DNA of 19,966 nt from Acanthaster planci (Eukaryota; Echinodermata; Asteroidea; Valvatida; Acanthasteridae). The notes beneath the pieces were generated by a model. It ran no database searches, had not been told where the DNA came from, and was given only the letters and a program-made list of their open reading frames with translations. The translations under genes and the position numbers were made by a program. Shown piece after piece: positions 10,286 to 19,665 of this stretch; within the stretch, counting starts at the first letter, position 1; each line of letters begins with the position of its first letter. Where the stretch lies: NCBI RefSeq assembly GCF_001949145.1, contig NW_019091403.1, positions 1,421,447 through 1,441,412 on the forward strand, read 5' to 3'.

Positions 10286-10429
10286 GAAGTTTATCGTATG
10301 GAGACTATTTCATGTCTTGACATTACTGGGAGGCATAATGGCGAAAGTTATCGATGTGGTGCCATGAATGAAGGTGAATGCGGCAGTCTCACAAAACACT
10401 CAACTTCGGTACTTGTATTAAGAAAACAA
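10286..10429 (+). pseudogene. Orphan Ig-like domain fragment (E-F-G strands)
   Basis: The plus-strand frame reads METISCLDITGRHNGESYRC, then continues GAMNEGECGSLTKHSTSV and LVLRK. This has the spacing of the second half of an Ig C2 domain: an E strand, the HNGxxYxC F strand (cysteine codon at 10355-10357), and a G strand ending in alternating hydrophobics. The HNG...C pattern also occurs in the third Ig domain of the neighbouring minus-strand receptor (residues 290-296). The first half of the domain, with its cysteine and tryptophan, was not found upstream: an in-frame TAA lies at 10232-10234, and no confident donor follows. It is either an exon of an unresolved gene or the decayed remains of an Ig gene on the opposite strand to the receptor. 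Confidence 0.45.
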
Positions 10430-10830
10430 AATCAAATAATTTCTTCACGCCAGAAATGTAGTTTCGAACGTTCAATAAAACAGTGTCGGTATAATCACGA
10501 GTGCTTGGGACAAATCGAGAGCCACAACTTCGTGATACATTCTGTATATTTACTTTCCACACAAACAAATTGGCAACGGACGTAATTAGTGTTGTTGTGA
10601 ACGGCAATTCATGTCAACACATGTATTCACATCTCTGCTTTTCAACATAAGTGAAGTCTTTCTATATACGCTACTTCTTGTCTGCTTATGTTCCATACTC
10701 TAAATCTTGTGACATGGAATAGTCATCGTATACAAAACACAATCCTGGGGAAGGTCCACCCATTTTGGATCCCAAATCGGCATTCCTTAAAGATGCTGTC
10801 ATATGCAGTGGGCTAACGTGAGTAATGCAG

Positions 10831-10859
10831 ATGACACGGGGTTATGTTTACCGTGTCAT
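10831..10859. repeat. 9-bp perfect inverted repeat
   Basis: ATGACACGG (10831-10839) is repeated inverted as CCGTGTCAT (10851-10859) with an 11-base spacer. It lies directly before the start of a hydrophobic open frame at 10858. It could form a small cruciform or RNA hairpin, or be a dyad binding site; nothing shows which. Confidence 0.35.
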
Positions 10860-10964
10860 GATGTCTTGGCGGTTTTTCTTGTATGTCATCGCCGGCATGA
10901 TGGGGATTTACGGTGCATTTATGAGCGTTTTCACAACGAGGGACTGCGGAGTTTGGGCGACTAC
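10858..10964 (+). other. Hydrophobic open segment, possible membrane or signal-peptide exon
   Basis: From the ATG at 10858 the frame reads MMSWRFFLYVIAGMMGIYG and then AFMSVFTTRD, a stretch of about 20 hydrophobic residues. It is followed by GTACGT at 10966, an acceptable splice donor sequence. It lies about 430 bp downstream of the orphan Ig fragment on the same strand, so it could be the transmembrane or signal exon of the same lost or unrecognised gene. The open frame is short and has no homology that I can name. Treat it as a hypothesis. Confidence 0.2.
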
Positions 10965-11070
10965 AGTACGTGACATCATTGACAGTTGGAGTTTCGGTTT
11001 CCACTGCCAGACAAAAAGTTCAAACAAACATCTTGGGTTTTGTGAAAGTCCAAGTCTTTTTCACTTGTGA

Positions 11071-12255
11071 CACATGGTCTGATCACTTTTTACGTTTATT
11101 CACCAGTATAACAATACACAAATAAAATAAACAGTAAAATGAAACAACGATGACGTGCATGCAGTGGTCTCTTGGGTACAGTAAGTTGGCACGATGCACC
11201 GTCAAAGGCATGATGAACCGTCAAAAGAAAACACCATGGTACTTAACGTACAAGTTCGCTGTCAGCTACGTAATTTATAAATCAGAATTTTTCAGTAAAC
11301 ATGAGTCGGAAGGGAAAGAAGTCAGGACAGTTAGCTCAGTTACCGTCAAGAAATGGAGTGATATACTTTTCAAACAATTTAGGCCCGTCCTTGACCACTT
11401 GTCTTATAATGGTAGTCACCTGTTACGATGACTAGCACTCTCCATTAAACCAGATGGGACTGTGCGCATACGAAGGTCGTTGCACTCCCGGGTTCTGTGG
11501 CGAGAACCACCAAGGATTACAAAATGCTCTCCACATCACACTAATACCACTTTGCCTACACAATAAACACACGGCAGAGTTTCGAACAGTGGCAGAACCA
11601 TGGAGGTAGAAACTATGGAACTCCAAAGAGGCATTTAATGTGATAACCGAACAGACCAAGCCCAGTTTGCCCGATTTCGGCTGGTCAGCGATAAAATGAC
11701 AGAAAAACCCGGGAGCTTGAAATTTAATGGGGAAAACGGCCACAAGGAAAGCAATAGATATCCGGGCATATTATTCAAGGCGACGAGGCGGAAATTAGTT
11801 ACTTCCAAACAATCGCGTTTCTTATCTGCATGAGACATCCTCACGCATTATTGTAACAGAGTTATTCCTGGGCAAGAATGATTGTCAGAGGAAAGGACCA
11901 ATATCTAGTGTCCTCTCACGGAGGTGGTACAATATTACATTAGACACCCACATTACCTCTAGGAGTGCGTGCGATTGAGTGCACCAAGAACAAACGAGTT
12001 CAATCTCCATGTTTAGGGAAAAGATCGACAAACTCATCAAGCAAAAGAGGCGTGCTTTTTGAGACGACGATTCTTTTTTATGCATGCTTGAAGAAAGCAT
12101 CTCCATAGCAGGCTGTGCGCACTAATAATCAAAATAAGCCCAGACAATGTCTGGATGTGTAATCATGGATATTACTTAGTGATTCCTGCGGATACACAGA
12201 GAGATAAGAACTGTTTCCAAAAAAATAAAAATGCAGTTCATAAACCCGTAGGCTA
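11071..12255. other. Non-coding or unrecognised region
   Basis: Several 60-100 codon frames exist on both strands (plus 11150-11431; minus 11432-11743, 11635-11844 and 11885-12106). They overlap one another, carry no domain signature and have no paired splice sites. CpG remains fairly frequent. No repeat family was recognised. Confidence 0.4.
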
Positions 12256-12504
12256 TTGTCATTTGTAGACAGTCGCCTGACATTTCCGTTGTCCGGAGAC
12301 TCGTCCGATGAGATTACTCAGTGCGTGGAGGGACGAGACGCCCCGGCTAATATTAAGACGCATCCTCGTCCTGGGAGGCCAACGAGTTCCAACCCGCTGA
12401 CATCAGTCGCCACTCTGGGTCAAAGGTTCCAAAATAAATTGACCGCACGGAATGCGGTCACTTCATCTAAGGCTGACCGCATTTTAAGAAAGTGTTTTTT
12501 ATAG
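12256..12504 (+). other. CpG-rich open stretch with a GACCGCA repeat
   Basis: An 82-codon open frame beginning at a TTG is rich in CpG. It contains GACCGCA (12441-12447) and its inverse TGCGGTC (12453-12459), a perfect 7-bp stem with a 5-base loop; a third copy, GACCGCA, is at 12475-12481. The predicted protein has no recognisable domain and no methionine start. It could be a distant promoter or 5' exon for a neighbouring gene, or chance. It is recorded for the repeat rather than as a gene. Confidence 0.25.
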
Positions 12505-13686
12505 ATAGAATGACCCAAATGACTGCATTAACAGACTTATGTGCCGGAAGAAAGCATGGGAAACGAATATCCATTGTCACTGCAGACTGCAAAGTGACAA
12601 TGGTAAGCGTTGTCATTAAGCATTACTGTTTGTTATTTATGATATAATGAAAGCAAATGTGCCTCCAAATGCACACGTACTGTTACCCGGAGGCTTGAAA
12701 GAACACAAGAAGAGGAGATAAAGAAATTTACAATTTTATTCAGAAGTGAGAGGAAGCCGTTTCCTCTGGGAAACCCATAGAATCAGGACTGAAAACTCGT
12801 TCAACATGACACCGTCGGCCGCTGAGTGGGATTTCAACCAAGGCGAGAGGTGAAAAGCGACCAAAGTACCGCTGCGCCGAGTTGACAAGTTATTTGCCCC
12901 TAACTTGAAGACTATTTGGGCGAGGCGACTTTCACAGCACAGACATTAAACTTCTTTTAACCGCCCCCCCCAATCAATTACCTTGCTCTGTGGTACGGTT
13001 TAAGTCAACAATAAAGAATGCTCGTCCAATAACTTGATAACCAATAGTAGCGAGCTTAGATGCAAGTAAAGATATCATTTACATGTCATTTGCATACAAT
13101 CACTCAAGCAACTGCTTTTTCCCACGGCAGTTAATAAGACATAAAATGTTGACTGAAAAAAAAATGGTGTAAAGCTAATGAAGTAACAAGGAAACTAATG
13201 ATAAGATAACGCTCACGTGCTCGGTTTATGGGTCCGGCTATACGCACAAAAAAACATAACATGAGCAATGTCATTGCAAATGTTGTTACATACCGGGGGG
13301 AAAACACGCAAGTTCTTGTCCAAGTGACGAGCATTTTCCTGTTTAAAGACAAGGAAAACTGCGTGGGAATCGGAAATCAAAGGCTTCAGTGTTTTCCCAT
13401 GTTCTCACTGGGTTTGTTTTGACAGGCTACCTGTAAATAATGACGTAACCCGCGCGCGTGTGCCCATGTGATCATGTCATCATCTATTTTGACAGGTCCG
13501 TAAATGAAAGTTACCAAATTTATCTAATGTTATCGATCACGGGGTGTGTTGAATTAGCTATTATGAACTGTTGTTATGGCAAAGATCTTGTGTTTCAGCT
13601 CTCCAACCCGAGACATTTGTGCTGGGCAAGAAATTCACAATACGTCAGAAACAATCACCAGGAATTACCGTCAAATGTTGTCCCTC
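12505..13686. other. Non-coding or unrecognised region
   Basis: No gene is supported. A C-rich run lies at 12964-12971. Small open frames (minus 13131-13352, plus 13228-13422 and 13458-13721) overlap without domain features. A short CpG cluster (CGCGCGCG) occurs at about 13450. Confidence 0.4.
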
Positions 13687-13965
13687 TCAGGTCTTCCAAA
13701 TTGTTTGAAATAACTGTATAATCTGGTGTAAAATTCCAGTAACGAGTCTCTCCACTTCGACTTCACATTCTTGAAGTGAACGATACTCACTGGCGTAATC
13801 CCCATCTTCTGGGATGGGGATAGAACCGTTTTTACCGCTCGGGCTCCTCAAGCCATCATAATCCCACAAAAATTGATGAAGCCAGAAAAGAAAAAAATAA
13901 CATTCATCAACTCTCTTCCTCCGTGATGTCAGGCAATATATTCCACCCAGGAAAACTACTTCTGA
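13687..13965 (-). other. Candidate exon, 92-codon open stretch
   Basis: Reading minus from 13965, the frame stays open for 92 codons to a TGA at 13689-13687. It begins VVFLGGIYCLTSRRKR, a short hydrophobic run then a basic cluster, and continues through WDYDGLRSPSGKNGSIPIPE and DGDYA. A perfect donor GTGAGT follows DGDYA, so the exon might end there. There is no ATG and no strong acceptor is certain, although a TTTTTTTCTTTTCT tract lies within it. The basic cluster after hydrophobic residues would suit a membrane protein's juxtamembrane exon. No family is recognised, and open frames of this length also occur by chance in this window. Confidence 0.25.
13798..13821. repeat. 9-bp perfect inverted repeat
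   Basis: ATCCCCATC (13798-13806) and GATGGGGAT (13813-13821) form a perfect 9-bp stem with a 6-base loop. It lies inside the candidate minus-strand exon, just before its possible GTGAGT donor, where an RNA hairpin could in principle affect splicing. Confidence 0.4.
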
Positions 13966-16161
13966 TCATATAGTATGACCATCTTTCCGCGGGATCCAGC
14001 CATCCTCGCTCATGATACACACAAGACTCAAATATTCAGAAACCTGCTATTGCCCACATTTAGGATCAAGACTCGGGTTTCATCAACAGACCTCATCAAG
14101 TCAAGTGAACCACTCCGACTAAATGGCATCAGTAAATCACTCCGATATCATGACACCTGCAAGGCTGGAGAGCATAGAGGGCCTTAATTGAAGACGACCC
14201 AGGGGAGTTATCTACGCACGGACCCGGCGCTGTTCACGTCGGCAAAGCAGCGGCTTTACGTATAACATGGGAAGTCATACGGGAGGGCCTTGCTGGCCCC
14301 CAACATATGAAGGGGCCTCAAATTATCAATGCACAAACTCTTGTAGAGTCTGTTTTTATTATTCAACAGTTAAAGATCCTCTACTTGAATGCATTTAATT
14401 CAAGGATTCTTTCTGAGATTGTTCCTGATAGTTAGGATCTGTAGCCCCGTGTTGTTACAGGAAGTTGTTTGCTATAAATAGCTTATCTTGACTAACTGTA
14501 TGTAGCAACAGCCAAAATAAATATTAAAACTTTGCGAATTTTCCAATCCATGGGGGGGGGTTCAGACAGCGAAAAAAAAACCACAATGAATTTCTTCTTT
14601 GTGGTTACATTATCACTCCAACTGCTGCAGCTAGAAAAAAGTGTTTACACAAACCTACCAGACAAAACACAAGGACAGATGGAAATACTCTACACGTTTC
14701 ATAAACTGAGAAGACATATCACAAAACTGATGCCTACCAGAACATCCGCATAATTACAATTAGTGGGGATCACGGGTACATCAATTGTTATATGATCTAC
14801 AAGTCTAAAGAAAAGCTATCTGTGGGTCATTTTACCATGAAAAATTTTATCCTCTACATGTATGAATGAAATTCCTACATTTCCATCCTGTTAAGATACC
14901 GTTTCAATTTCAGCATCACAGACATACTAGTATTTTCCTTCATCAAGCATCAATGTATCACTCGTCTGTCTGCGTTTCATCTTTGCCCTCGCGTATCTCA
15001 TGACACCTAGCCTTATCCCATCTCAGTCATCATTATCATGGATGGCATACATCATCATCATTTATTCAGGGATGTTTAGTGTAAGGCAGCAATAAGCCAC
15101 ATGGGTCCAATATATGCTAAATGACTTCTGGAGGTAGAGTGTTCACAAATTCACAATGGAAATATATACAGTTGTTAAGATTCAAAGGATAATCCTAAAT
15201 GCTGCAGCAAAAATTTGACCCCTGGCTAAGGCCAATCAGTCACAAAATTACTCCAAATATCTGTGATGTCAACTTACATTGGTAAGACTTCATACTCTTC
15301 ATTTATATGCAAACATTTCATGGGCATGCACACCTCACCATGGTATTTACAAAAATGGGCATGATGAGTTACAAAGGGTAGACAGTGATTCACAGACAAT
15401 GTTGAAGATAAATCAACGTGGAGGATTTATAATTACTATGACGACAGCATCATGAAAAATGATGCTTTTAACAAAATGACCCATGATCCCCATAAACAAT
15501 GAACCTAGCTCAATAAGTGCAAGTACTTCATACGCGGCCAAGTGTACAGGAAAGCTTTCATGCAGGTTGCTTAATGCGACCGCAGTGACTGCCAGGGAGA
15601 CCAATGACGCTGGGAGGAATCAATGTTCCAAATATGACAAAAAATCTTGAAATATGAGGCTGAGTATAATGAGAGGGTTTGAGAGCTGCATATAAACATG
15701 TAGCCTGCCGTTAACATCAACAGACATCCTCAGCCCAGACTGTCTTTGGATGAAATCTAGCACCTGCTAGTGACTGTCAAATCCATATCAATAAAGGCAC
15801 AGAATAAACTTGAAGCTTGAAGTTTATTCATTCAATATTTATGTCTTTTTGTGCACGCACACAAAAATAAGATTGAAGTGTTTTGGCACTGTGGATGAGT
15901 AGAGAGTAAAACCCTCAGAATGAATACTGACTGAATCAGCAGGGAACAAGTTAGCGAGGGTAGAATTACTGTGCTAGTCTGTCTCCTAGAGTTCTAACTG
16001 TGACAAAAGAATTTCACCAGCTGATGTGAAACAATCTACCTGGTGAAGCACAAATAACATACAGGCAAGTTTGGAAATAAAAGTGAAATTTCAGGTGGTG
16101 TGAACCATTAAGGGAATCATAACAGTAGGAATTGGAACGTTATAACCAACGTGAAGTTTTC
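13966..16161. other. Intergenic region, no gene seen
   Basis: CpG frequency falls sharply after about 14300. A run of 9 G lies at 14552-14560. An 8-bp inverted repeat, AACCACAA (14579-14586) with TTGTGGTT (14599-14606), follows an A-tract. A 10-bp inverted repeat, GAATAAACTT (15802-15811) with AAGTTTATTC (15820-15829), carries AATAAA on both strands. Open frames at plus 13975-14187, plus 14532-14753 and minus 15413-15604 have no domain features. Confidence 0.5.
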
Positions 16162-16167
16162 TTTATT
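16162..16167 (-). terminator. Candidate poly(A) signal for the TEX11-like gene
   Basis: TTTATT on the plus strand is AATAAA on the minus strand, about 680 bases after the TGA at 16848-16846. It is the nearest canonical signal. A second, at 15828-15823 within a 10-bp inverted repeat, would give a UTR of about 1 kb. The choice between them is not decided by the sequence. Confidence 0.4.
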
Positions 16168-16845
16168 CAAATGCTTCCTAAACACAAGAACTCATATAAC
16201 AATCAACAATGCCTGATGGAAGATTTAAAACCACTCACCTAGGTAAATCTGAAACTCTTTTCAATGCATGAGCACTTTAAACATGAAAACCTTCAAACAG
16301 TTATTTTTCCAGTGTTGATAAAAACCTGAATATCATAAGACAATTTAATGACCAAAAAGCACAGTTAGACAATTATTCTGTCTCTTTTTAGGATTAAAAA
16401 ATCACATTTTGAACAATGAAAAATTACCAAAAGTAAGAATGTCACACTGTGCATATATGTTGCTTAGTTTTTGTCAGTTTTCAAAGATTAAGAAATCCAA
16501 GAAAGCAATCACTTCAGACTACTTGTTGACTGCTTCAAAGAAAGACAATCAATAATGATCTTCACTACAATTGTTGACTCTACTAAAACTCCCTTGTTGA
16601 GTCTTGATAAATGAGCAAAAAACATTCACAGTAAAGCAAAATCACACCACAGCAATTGGCTAACAGTGTTTTTAATCAAAGAGTTTTGGCACACTAACAA
16701 ATGACCTAGAAAAAAGAATGTCAATAATATAACATCCAAAAACAAAGTATTGGCTTGACTATCAACGGATCTTAAAGAGACATTGAGAGCACCAATCTCT
16801 GGCAGCTATATCTACATGCACACTGTACCTTGATCTTACCAAGTT

Positions 16846-19313
16846 TCATTCCTCCTCCAGGTTCCCCTTCAATTTCTCTCTTTCAATCTTCTCCAGAACT
16901 TCAGAATAGATAGTCTTCATCTGTAAAGGAAGTTACGATATTTTATCAAGAAAATCTCTGGAAAGATAGGCTAACTTGATTAGGGAGGGCCAGCAGTAAC
17001 CAGAATGTTCATAGACTGTTTTTATTCACAAAATGAAGGGTACCTTTTCTTCATAATTGGATTTCAGGCTGGTCAGGTGATTCATAACTCTGACAGCTAG
17101 GCCACACCACTTCTCTGCATCAGTCAATTGCCCTCCACTGTTGATATCATTATAAAAAAAATCAATTAACAGGTTGTAATTCATTAACAGGTTGAAGCTC
17201 ACACTAGTTTATTGATATGATCAAAACTTCACAGTTATGACCAAAGTACATTAATTTACAAAACATTGACAAAGAATTGCCCTGAGAAAATTGACATGAA
17301 AGAGGAGCTCATCTAATTTTCTAGGAACCTAATTTTATAGCATAATTTATGGCCAGTTTGTAATAAACTTATTACAAATCAATTTCCAAATAACTAACTA
17401 GTGACTTCCCAAAAAGAAGCCAACAAAGAAGATAGGCTTTCCTTATAATATTTCAAAGACAGTTGGGACTGTAATTAGCCACTTTGTTGGTTTGGGTCAC
17501 ATGACAGGGACTGGATGCACCTGTAAACAGCAGGTAATCACCAAATGTGTATAAATGTCACTTTAGATAGTTTTGAACAACTGCTCAGTTCTAGATAAAA
17601 GCTCCATAGCAGTCTTCGTGATAAATTAATTGTCTGAGTACTACCATTTCATAGTGGTTTGTCTTTGCTATGCTGACACCTACTTGATAAACCAACCAGC
17701 TGTGGTTTTCATTCATGACAAGCCAGGCATGACCAAGGCTGACAGCCGTGCTCATATTCAAGATTTCTTTTTCACATGGTCACATGATTTTACCATCATC
17801 TCCCAGGGATTGGCCATGAGCCACCATAGGTAATGTTGGATCCTTTATCAGAATGACTAACGGCATCCCACACAGCAGAATGGATGGAAGCTGAACTTTC
17901 ATCCAGTGTTCAAGTATTTGCTGCTCTGATTTTATGGTTCAACTGGAAGTTAAGTGATCTTCAATAGTGTTACGTTCTGTATCCAAGCCGGAACACATCA
18001 AGCAAGTTAACTGGGAACATTAATGTATATTCCAAGGAAAATATTTTTCAATGATTCATCTCGGAAACAAAACAGTATAAAACCCTACAGCTGATGACCA
18101 AATTACTCCTATCAGCTACAAATCCACGAATCATTTTGTTTTTCACACACGGAATTGAATTCTGCAGAACACAACGCTATCAAGAACTGAAAGATTTTCC
18201 CGATGTACAAAGAATTTTGGTTACATTTGTGACACACCGAAGCCATGCAAATGAATATTCCTCTCAGCACTGACCAATATTTCCAATGAATAAAACCTTG
18301 AAGAATTAGGGTTCACTATTTCCATCACACTAATTTGATGTATACCCACGAAAGCCACAATAATCTGGACTCTATCAGATACCAAACTAATTCTTGGCAC
18401 TTCAACCTTGCAAGATATAAGTCACAATGTAACAGGAGATCAAATTCTCAAGATGTGCGAGTCTCATTAACCCTTAAACTCTTAAGGGGAATTTCAATGC
18501 AGTGACTAGAAGTTAGACCTTCCACGTTGTCGAAATAAAGAGTGCAGGAGTAGTCCTCGACTTTCTAAAGATCACAATGTGACACAGACACTGCTTAGGA
18601 CCATTCCCGGGAGGAAGAAGATTGATGACTCAGCTTTGTACAGTCAATGGTTTCATCATTATTCTCTGCTACAACTTACAAGTACTTTAAACTGGGGGAA
18701 AAACCTAAATGAAGTGACAGTCATATCCATAGCTTAACCCCTTGATACTGGACAGCAAAAATGTCACAAAATAAAACCACTAAATCTGACACAGGAAGCT
18801 GGCTCAACAAAATCAATGGCTTTTCCAGTTCCTTGATGTTGTCTTGATTATATCTACCATAGACAGTGATAGAATGAACACGTTTTTACCAGTATGTGAC
18901 CCAGAAAGACTTCAAGTGAGTGCATATACATGTACCTCATGTTCATATTCATTTTGTTCCCTTAACTAAGCCCCCCCCCAAAAAAAGTTCATTCATTATA
19001 CCCTGCTACAAAATTCCAATATTTTACAACAAAGGAATTGTGTCGATGCTTCCTAAAGTTGCAATCGTCTTCATTTTAATCTTTCCTAAATTTCAAATAG
19101 ACAGAGTTGTCAGAGCTGACCTAAGGTGACAATAACCCTATGCTGAAAATGCTGACCAAACATGACAGACTACACAATGAGTGTTCGGCAGACGTACTTG
19201 AGGAGATGAATGCCTGTATTCCAAGCTTGGGTTAACAGCCACAAGATCTGCATCTCTGGGTATTTTGTAGTCCCCAGGAAAGGAAATGAAACAGTCATGA
19301 TGAGAACATAGTC
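16846..19313 (-). CDS. C-terminal exons of a TEX11/SPO22/ZIP4-like meiotic protein (partial, 5' end off window)
   Basis: Three exons read right to left: about 19313-19198, 17137-17044 and 16920-16846. The first ends QILWLLTQAWNTGIHLL plus two bases before donor GTACGT. The second starts with one base, completing an Asn codon, and reads GGQLTDAEKWCGLAVRVMNH, then LTSLKSNYEEK before GTACCC. The last reads MKTIYSEVLEKIEREK, ending LEEE and TGA. Intron phases 2 and 0 match exactly and the acceptors (caacag, tttacag) are good. The AWNTG...AEKWCGLA pattern followed by a helical NYEEKM..YSEVL tail is what I recognise from the C-terminus of TEX11, the animal relative of yeast Spo22/Zip4, a TPR scaffold on meiotic chromosomes that promotes crossovers. 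The 5' edge of the 19.2-kb exon is uncertain: acceptor ctcag at 19315-19314 is preferred, cccag at 19257-19256 is the alternative. Gene structure is firm, family name probable. Confidence 0.72.
17138..19197 (-). other. Intron of the TEX11-like gene
   Basis: This 2,060-bp intron is AT-rich. It holds a 10-bp palindrome with a two-base centre, TTTGTAATAA (17357-17366) and TTATTACAAA (17369-17378), and a direct repeat ATTAACAGGTTG at 17165-17176 and 17183-17194. A 9-C run followed by 7 A lies at 18971-18986. A plus-strand open frame at 17630-17833 ends near AG|GTAATG, but nothing about it is recognisable. No other gene was seen. Confidence 0.6.
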
Positions 19314-19392
19314 CTGAGATATTTTAAGAAAGAGATATTCTCTACAATGACTTTTGTGGGTTTTTCTCAAATCATGTCAACTTCCTCCAAAC

Positions 19393-19665
19393 CTAGCCAA
19401 TGTGCAAAATGCGTTCATGATTGAGCTTGCTGCTGGGCATAAAGGACACAGGAGTTTGAATTGCCCTGGCTGTAACATCTGGCCAGTTACTGCTTTCTGG
19501 AATGCTTGATATGTCCATAGCCAGAGTGCAGCGAATGCTTGCTACCCACCATGGTCTCACAACCACGAAACCCCCTTGTACCCTATGATTGATTGCTGGC
19601 GCAATTTGTTGCTGGTAATCTGCATCCTTAAAACTTTGTGCACTGAGGTATAGGAAATTGAATAT
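19393..19665 (-). other. 90-codon protein-like open stretch, unidentified
   Basis: Minus strand, open from 19665 to a TAG at 19395-19393, with no ATG near its start. It reads in part FKDADYQQQIAPAINHRVQG, then VVVRPWWVASIRCTLAMDIS and NWPDVTARAIQTPVSF. The composition is balanced and unlike the low-complexity frames elsewhere. It lies 80 bp upstream of the last three TEX11-like exons on the same strand, but it does not resemble that family, and its end has only a weak donor (AG|GTTTGG). It could be a fragment of a mobile element, an exon of an unrelated gene, or chance. Confidence 0.3.

Noticed and set aside
17630-17833. 67-codon plus-strand frame ending near an AG|GTAATG donor
   Set aside because: It has no ATG start, no clear acceptor and no recognisable protein, and it is inside the intron of a minus-strand gene.
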